Shown here: positions 4,800 through 6,939 of the stretch, in pieces | How the letters are laid out: each line of letters opens with the position of its first letter | Numbering within the stretch: the first letter of the stretch is position 1 | Source: an uncultured Eggerthellaceae bacterium | Lineage (GTDB): Bacteria; Actinomycetota; Coriobacteriia; Coriobacteriales; Eggerthellaceae | Reading direction: 5' to 3' | Length of the DNA stretch: 6,939 bases | Assembly (NCBI GenBank): GCA_948829205.1 | Contig: CAQLOA010000020.1 | Span: 1 to 6,939 of the forward strand | Made by a program: the position numbers and the translations under genes | The notes under the pieces: generated by a model | What the model was told of the DNA's origin: nothing | Databases searched by the model: none | The model's input: the letters and a program-made list of their open reading frames with translations, nothing else

Positions 4800-5936
4800 A
4801 TGCCATCAACAACCAAAGACCTTTACGAGATCCTGGGCGTCGACAGGAACGCCAGCGACGCCGAGATAAAGAAGGCGTTCCGCCACAAGGCGCGCGAGCT
4901 GCACCCGGACGTGAACGACTCTCCCACGGCCGAGGACGAGTTCAAGGAGCTCAACGAGGCCTACGACGTGCTGTCCGACGCGAACAAGCGCGCGCAGTAC
5001 GACAGGTTCGGCACCATCCCAGGCGCCGGGTCGCAGGGCGGCCCCGGCTACGTCGACTTCGAGGACATCTTCGGAGGGTTCGGCGGGATGGGCGACATAT
5101 TCTCCACCTTCTTCGGCGGAGGCGCCCGAGGCGGCCGCACCGTCAGCAAGGAAGGCCGCGACATGGGCATCGGCATCGACGTGACGCTGGAGCAGGTCGC
5201 GTCGGGCACGAAGCGCGAGGTCGTTTACGACCGCCTGGCGCCGTGCCCGGACTGCGACGGCACGGGCCTCGGCGAGGACGGCCACGAGGTGCAGTGCCAG
5301 GAATGCGGCGGAAGCGGCCGCGTGGTCACGGTGCAGCGCACCTTCCTGGGCGACATGCAGTCGTCCACCACGTGCGGCGCGTGCCATGGAACCGGAAGCG
5401 TCATAGAGGGTGCCTGCGAGGAATGCGAAGGCCAAGGTCGCGTCCCCGACCGCCAGCGCGTGTCGGTGGAGATCCCGGCCGGCATCCGCGACGGACAGCA
5501 GCTCAAGGTGTCGGGCTTCGGGGAGGCGGGCATGCAGGGCGCCTCCGCCGGCGACCTGATCGTCACCGTGCGGGTCAAGCCGCACGAGAACTTCGAGCGC
5601 GACGGCAACAACCTGCACGCGGCCATCACGGTTCCCATGGTGCAGGCGGCGCTGGGGGCCGAGCTCGAAGTAGACGGCATCATGGAGGACGAGTCCGTGA
5701 AGGTGAAGGTGCCCGCAGGGACGCAGGCCGGCGACGTGGTCCGCATGAAGGGCCATGGCCTTCCCAGGCTCGGGAGCGACTCCAGGGGCGACCTGTTCGT
5801 TCACGTCGACGTGCGCATCCCCAAGAAGCTCTCGAAGCGCGAGCGCGAGCTCCTCGAGGAGCTCGCCTCCGAGATGGGCGAGGCCGTGTCCCAGAAGAAG
5901 TCCCCGCTCGAGAAGATCCGCGACGCCTTCAACTAG
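4800..5936 (+). CDS. dnaJ: Chaperone protein DnaJ (type I Hsp40)
   Basis: A 378-residue co-chaperone that delivers unfolded clients to DnaK and stimulates its ATPase in the cytoplasm. The J domain (about 5-70) holds the essential HPD motif (35-37) within KARELHPDVND. A short Gly/Phe-rich linker (about 77-113, FGGFGGMGDIFSTFFGGG) follows. All four zinc-binding repeats are intact: CPDCDGTG (149-156), CQECGGSG (166-173), CGACHGTG (192-199) and CEECEGQG (206-213). The two C-terminal substrate-binding beta domains follow, including GDLIVTVRVKPHENFERDGN and GDLFVHVDVRIPK. Length and domains are those of a full type I DnaJ. The frame is open further upstream, but the ATG at 4800 opens the J domain correctly, has AGGGG five bases before it, and lies 20 bases after the hrcA stop. 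Being behind CIRCE and away from dnaK-grpE, it is probably the second, HrcA-controlled DnaJ seen in many actinobacteria; that is inference. Confidence 0.97.
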   Translation: MPSTTKDLYEILGVDRNASDAEIKKAFRHKARELHPDVNDSPTAEDEFKELNEAYDVLSDANKRAQYDRFGTIPGAGSQGGPGYVDFEDIFGGFGGMGDIFSTFFGGGARGGRTVSKEGRDMGIGIDVTLEQVASGTKREVVYDRLAPCPDCDGTGLGEDGHEVQCQECGGSGRVVTVQRTFLGDMQSSTTCGACHGTGSVIEGACEECEGQGRVPDRQRVSVEIPAGIRDGQQLKVSGFGEAGMQGASAGDLIVTVRVKPHENFERDGNNLHAAITVPMVQAALGAELEVDGIMEDESVKVKVPAGTQAGDVVRMKGHGLPRLGSDSRGDLFVHVDVRIPKKLSKRERELLEELASEMGEAVSQKKSPLEKIRDAFN

Positions 5937-5945
5937 GCCCCGCAT

Positions 5946-6746
5946 ATGAGCCTGCACCGTTTCTTTCTCGACGAACAGGTCCTCTCGGCGGAGGAGGGGA
6001 GCACGTTCGAGCTCCGTCTCTCCGACGAGGACCTGCGGCACGCCCGCGTCCTGCGCCTTTCGCCCGGCGAGCACATCGCTGTGGTCGACGCGTCGGGGGA
6101 TTACTTCGAATGCAGGGTCGAAAGCACGGGCAATCCGCTGGTGGCGTCCGTGGCGTCGCGCCTGGGATGCCCGGAACCCCCTTTCCGCATAACCCTTTAC
6201 CAGGCCCTGGCCAAGGGCGACAAGATGGAGACCGTCGTGCGCCACGCCACCGAGGTGGGGGCGTGCGCGTTCGTTCCGTTCGCCTCGTCCAGGTCGGTGG
6301 TGCGCCTCGACGCATCCAAGGCGGCCCGCAAGCGCGACAGGTGGTCGTCCATCGCGCGAAGCGCCGCCATGCAGTCGGGCAGGGGGCTTGTGCCCGAAGT
6401 GTCCGACGTGAATACGTTCCGGCAGGCATGCGAGGGCCTTGGCCGCTACGACGCGGTCGTCGTGTTCTGGGAGGAAGCCTCCTGCGAGGACACCATCGCG
6501 CGTGCGCTCGAACGCGTCAAAGACACGCCCGACGCAGACGTCGCCCTAATAGTGGGACCCGAGGGAGGGCTTTCCGAATCCGAGGTCGAAGCGGTCCTGG
6601 CTTCGAACAAAGCGGCATCGGTTGCGTCGCTTGGACCAAGCATATTGCGTACCGAGACGGCCGGGATAGTGGGCTGTGCGCTGGCCTCCTACGAGCTTGG
6701 CGGCATGGGAGGCGGCCCGTGCCCAACCGAAGGGCGCGCCCGTTGA
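5946..6746 (+). CDS. rsmE: 16S rRNA (uracil(1498)-N(3))-methyltransferase RsmE
   Basis: RsmE uses S-adenosylmethionine to methylate N3 of U1498 in 16S rRNA of the 30S subunit. The 266-residue protein has an N-terminal PUA-like RNA-binding domain (about 1-75: MSLHRFF, LRHARVLRLSPGE) and a C-terminal SPOUT methyltransferase domain. Motifs include QALAKGDKMETVV (86-98), ATEVGA (101-106), RWSSIARSAAMQSGR (132-146), the glycine-rich GPEGGLSESE (204-213) and the knot motif LGPSILRTETA (229-239). Length is slightly above the family norm (about 245) because of a Gly/Pro-rich tail overlapping the next gene. The ATG lies nine bases after the dnaJ stop with no recognisable Shine-Dalgarno, so translation probably depends on ribosomes finishing dnaJ. 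Its link with hrcA-dnaJ is a long-conserved order in Gram-positive bacteria. Confidence 0.96.
   Translation: MSLHRFFLDEQVLSAEEGSTFELRLSDEDLRHARVLRLSPGEHIAVVDASGDYFECRVESTGNPLVASVASRLGCPEPPFRITLYQALAKGDKMETVVRHATEVGACAFVPFASSRSVVRLDASKAARKRDRWSSIARSAAMQSGRGLVPEVSDVNTFRQACEGLGRYDAVVVFWEEASCEDTIARALERVKDTPDADVALIVGPEGGLSESEVEAVLASNKAASVASLGPSILRTETAGIVGCALASYELGGMGGGPCPTEGRAR
6707..6712 (+). promoter_or_regulatory. Shine-Dalgarno GGGAGG favouring the GTG start of mtaB
   Basis: GGGAGG lies within the 3' end of rsmE, six bases before GTG 6719, an ideal spacing. The other candidate, TTG 6743, overlaps the rsmE stop (TTGA) but has no comparable site at a suitable distance. Confidence 0.6.
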
Positions 6747-6939
6747 GGTTCAAGGTCGTAAACCTGGGATGCAAGGTCAACCGGGTGGAGTCCGACGCGT
6801 TCGAGCGCCAGCTGGCCGGGTTCGGCATGGCCCCCTGCGCCAGCGACGCAGACATCGTGGTCGTGAACACGTGCACCGTCACGGCCGTCGCCGAGAAGAA
6901 GACGCGCAAGGCCGTCAGGCAGTCGCTTGCCGCCAATCC
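6719..6939 (+). CDS. mtaB: tRNA (N(6)-L-threonylcarbamoyladenosine(37)-C(2))-methylthiotransferase MtaB, N-terminal part
   Basis: Only the first 73 codons are present; the gene runs off the right edge. MtaB is a radical-SAM enzyme with two iron-sulfur clusters that adds a methylthio group to t6A37 of tRNAs reading ANN codons. The visible part is the N-terminal UPF0004 domain: FKVVNLGCKVNRVESD (Cys18), DADIVVVNTCTVT (Cys52) and AVAEKKTRKAVRQ. Cys18 and Cys52 would ligand the auxiliary cluster with a third Cys beyond the edge; the radical-SAM CxxxCxxC is also outside. LGCKVNRVES separates MtaB from MiaB and RimO types. The GTG at 6719, with GGGAGG before it, overlaps rsmE by 28 bases; TTG 6743 is the alternative and would drop eight residues. 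It completes the usual hrcA-dnaJ-rsmE-mtaB order. Confidence 0.9.
   Translation, partial: MPNRRARPLRFKVVNLGCKVNRVESDAFERQLAGFGMAPCASDADIVVVNTCTVTAVAEKKTRKAVRQSLAAN

Noticed and set aside
4042..4812. Minus-strand open frame opposite hrcA
   Set aside because: Antisense artefact of a GC-rich gene; hrcA is certain from its motifs, and this frame has no family resemblance.
4806..6245. Long minus-strand open frame of 479 codons opposite dnaJ and rsmE
   Set aside because: It is a shadow: low-complexity His/Leu/Arg/Ala-rich composition caused by GC-rich third positions of dnaJ, which has all expected motifs on the + strand.

Overview
The window looks like chromosomal DNA from a GC-rich anaerobic actinobacterium of the class Coriobacteriia, probably Eggerthellaceae. 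The reasons are high GC in the housekeeping genes, frequent AGG (Arg) and ATA (Ile) codons alongside it, and the gene order hrcA-dnaJ-rsmE-mtaB. The species assignment is inference. The window splits into an accessory, partly decayed left part (1 to about 3940) and an intact housekeeping operon on the right (about 3980 to 6939). Every gene is on the + strand.

Left part. It opens with a 202-aa DUF2247-like protein (16-624), a family I associate with immunity proteins of polymorphic toxin loci; the toxin it would protect against must lie left of the window. Next is an orphan Rhs C-terminal module (about 745-2198). It has a short, frame-disrupted stub of Rhs core, the conserved Rhs core end (FGYN, GLVDMHARRYD, LNRYLYC, DPTGH), a roughly 185-residue pre-toxin region, and an AT-richer tip of about 105 residues. 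The tip carries an NHIF...KKHKL...VRVSTAF pattern suggesting a small RNase-like toxin. A cognate immunity gene (2201-2713) follows in overlap with the toxin stop codon. Two coupled genes come next: a four-helix membrane protein interrupted by an in-frame TAG (2870-3394), and a soluble protein of unknown function carrying two compensating frameshifts (3404-3937).

Right part. A CIRCE operator (TTAGCACTC-N9-GGTTGCTAA) overlaps a promoter in front of hrcA, the heat-shock repressor. It is followed by dnaJ (type I Hsp40 co-chaperone), rsmE (16S rRNA m3U1498 methyltransferase) and the start of mtaB (tRNA t6A37 methylthiotransferase). The genes are tightly packed (20 nt, 9 nt and an overlap), so they are probably one HrcA-controlled transcription unit. 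The HrcA here is unusually short (247 aa) and seems to lack much of the central domain.

Most notable are the orphan toxin/immunity cassette with its visible composition boundary, the cluster of reading-frame lesions confined to the accessory half, and the short HrcA. I see no tRNA, rRNA, CRISPR array or insertion sequence.
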